Positions 6,229 to 6,888 of a stretch of 6,888 nucleotides of DNA are shown piece after piece. How positions within the stretch are numbered: the stretch's first letter is position 1; every line of letters begins with the position of its first letter. Made by a program: the position numbers and the translations under genes. Source of the DNA: an uncultured Kouleothrix sp. (GTDB lineage: Bacteria; Chloroflexota; Chloroflexia; Chloroflexales; Roseiflexaceae); contig CALLYN010000911.1 of the NCBI GenBank assembly GCA_937858455.1, positions 1-6,888 on the forward strand, given 5' to 3'. The notes under the pieces are model-generated. The model was given only the letters and a program-made list of their open reading frames with translations, was not told the DNA's origin and made no database searches.

Positions 6229-6888
6229 CACACCACCTCGACCAGGCCGCCGCGCACGCCTATCAGCTGGTTGAACAGGTTCACCACCGGGCAGCAGTGG
6301 TTTACGATCACGCTGACGCGCTCGCCGATCGCCGGCTTGCGCGCGCAGGCCGAAAAATCAACGTGGCCGTGCTCTTCCGACATCGCGTAGAAGCGCGCCT
6401 CGGGGTACTCGACGATCTGCCCGTGGCCTTCGAGCCCCAGCAGATCCGACGAGAACGTCTTGCTGCCGCCGTCCAGAATGCCGCGATCGGCGGTCGGCCG
6501 GCTTACCACGGTGGTGATTACGCGAAACGAGCAGGTGTCGGGCGTGACGGCGCCCGACGCGATCGTGTTGCGATCGCCGAAGATATACATCCCGGCACGG
6601 TGCTCGTTCACCAGCGGGCGCTCGTGGGCGTGCCACATCTGGGGCGTGCCGCCGCCGCTGACGCGCGCCACCGCGATGCCGTCGGGCGCGAGCAAGTCGA
6701 TCACCGCGCGCGCGAATGGCTCGGTGCGCTCGTTTGTCGGGAAGGTCATCAGCCCGCCGAACTCGAGGCTGTCGCTGCTGGCGATCACGCGCGCTAGCTC
6801 GGCGGCCTCGTGTGGCGACTGCACGCCGCAGCGCGCCGCGCCGCCGTCGAACTCCACCAGCACCGGCAGCCGTAGCCCGGCGCGGCGC
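6198..6888 (-). CDS. D-threonine aldolase / D-serine dehydratase-like PLP enzyme, 5' end outside window
   Basis: The C-terminal ~229 residues of a fold-type III PLP enzyme. The frame stays open to the window edge, and LPVLVEFD precedes the first GTG at 6863, so that GTG is not the true start. The N-terminal part with the PLP lysine is missing. Visible family marks are VEFDGGAARCGV, SGGGTP (6659-6642, phosphate-binding loop), DGGSKTFSSD (the DxGxK-type segment), EEHGHV and NHCCPVVN near the C-terminus. In the last, His (6299-6297) and the second Cys (6293-6291) form the HxC metal pair. Zinc-dependent D-serine dehydratases use HxC, while characterised D-threonine aldolases use HxD, so a DSD1-like reaction on a beta-hydroxy-D-amino acid is slightly favoured; the substrate is unknown. 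It is convergent with the sugar-acid cluster, so co-transcription is unlikely. Confidence 0.87.
   Translation of the reverse strand, partial: RRAGLRLPVLVEFDGGAARCGVQSPHEAAELARVIASSDSLEFGGLMTFPTNERTEPFARAVIDLLAPDGIAVARVSGGGTPQMWHAHERPLVNEHRAGMYIFGDRNTIASGAVTPDTCSFRVITTVVSRPTADRGILDGGSKTFSSDLLGLEGHGQIVEYPEARFYAMSEEHGHVDFSACARKPAIGERVSVIVNHCCPVVNLFNQLIGVRGGLVEVVWPVAARGALQ

Overview
This is a GC-rich bacterial window with strong G/C preference at third codon positions. Five genes run on the + strand and one convergent, incomplete gene lies on the - strand. The enzyme mix and the repeat-rich intergenic gaps suggest a Chloroflexota-like environmental bacterium (Roseiflexus/Kouleothrix type). That assignment is an impression from protein style only; no rRNA or marker gene is present.

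Layout: 1-100 is a very GC-rich leader with no gene I can defend. 101-1075 is a UxuA-type mannonate dehydratase. 1313-2143 is an extended short-chain dehydrogenase resembling uronate dehydrogenases. 2295-3113 is an RraA/HMG-aldolase-fold protein. 3400-4719 is a mandelate racemase-type enolase-superfamily enzyme of unassigned specificity. 4908-6164 is a second enolase-superfamily enzyme of the ManD/RspA group. 6198-6888 (- strand, start outside the window) is a D-threonine aldolase / D-serine dehydratase-like PLP enzyme.

The five + strand genes look like a sugar-acid (hexuronate, aldonate or aldarate) catabolic cluster: one oxidoreductase, three dehydratase-type enzymes and one candidate retro-aldolase. 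A reasonable inference is that uronic or aldonic acids are oxidised and dehydrated to 2-keto-3-deoxy acids, and that the RraA-like protein may cleave them. No transporter, regulator, KDG kinase or KDPG aldolase is visible here, so the pathway cannot be closed from this window. The ManD-like enzyme differs from characterised mannonate dehydratases at several active-site positions, and the other enolase-superfamily enzyme has KxD in place of the usual KxK, so the real substrates are open.

The other notable feature is between the genes. All four gaps in the + strand cluster (151 to 286 bases) are largely filled by folded or repeated DNA. Gaps 1 and 2 carry two related long hairpins. Gap 3 is three tandem copies of an 86-91 bp unit starting one base after a stop codon. 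Gap 4 is a multi-hairpin nested inverted repeat. The convergent junction has a near-perfect 19-bp stem covering the last codons of the - strand gene. None of these hairpins has a T tract of the intrinsic-terminator type.
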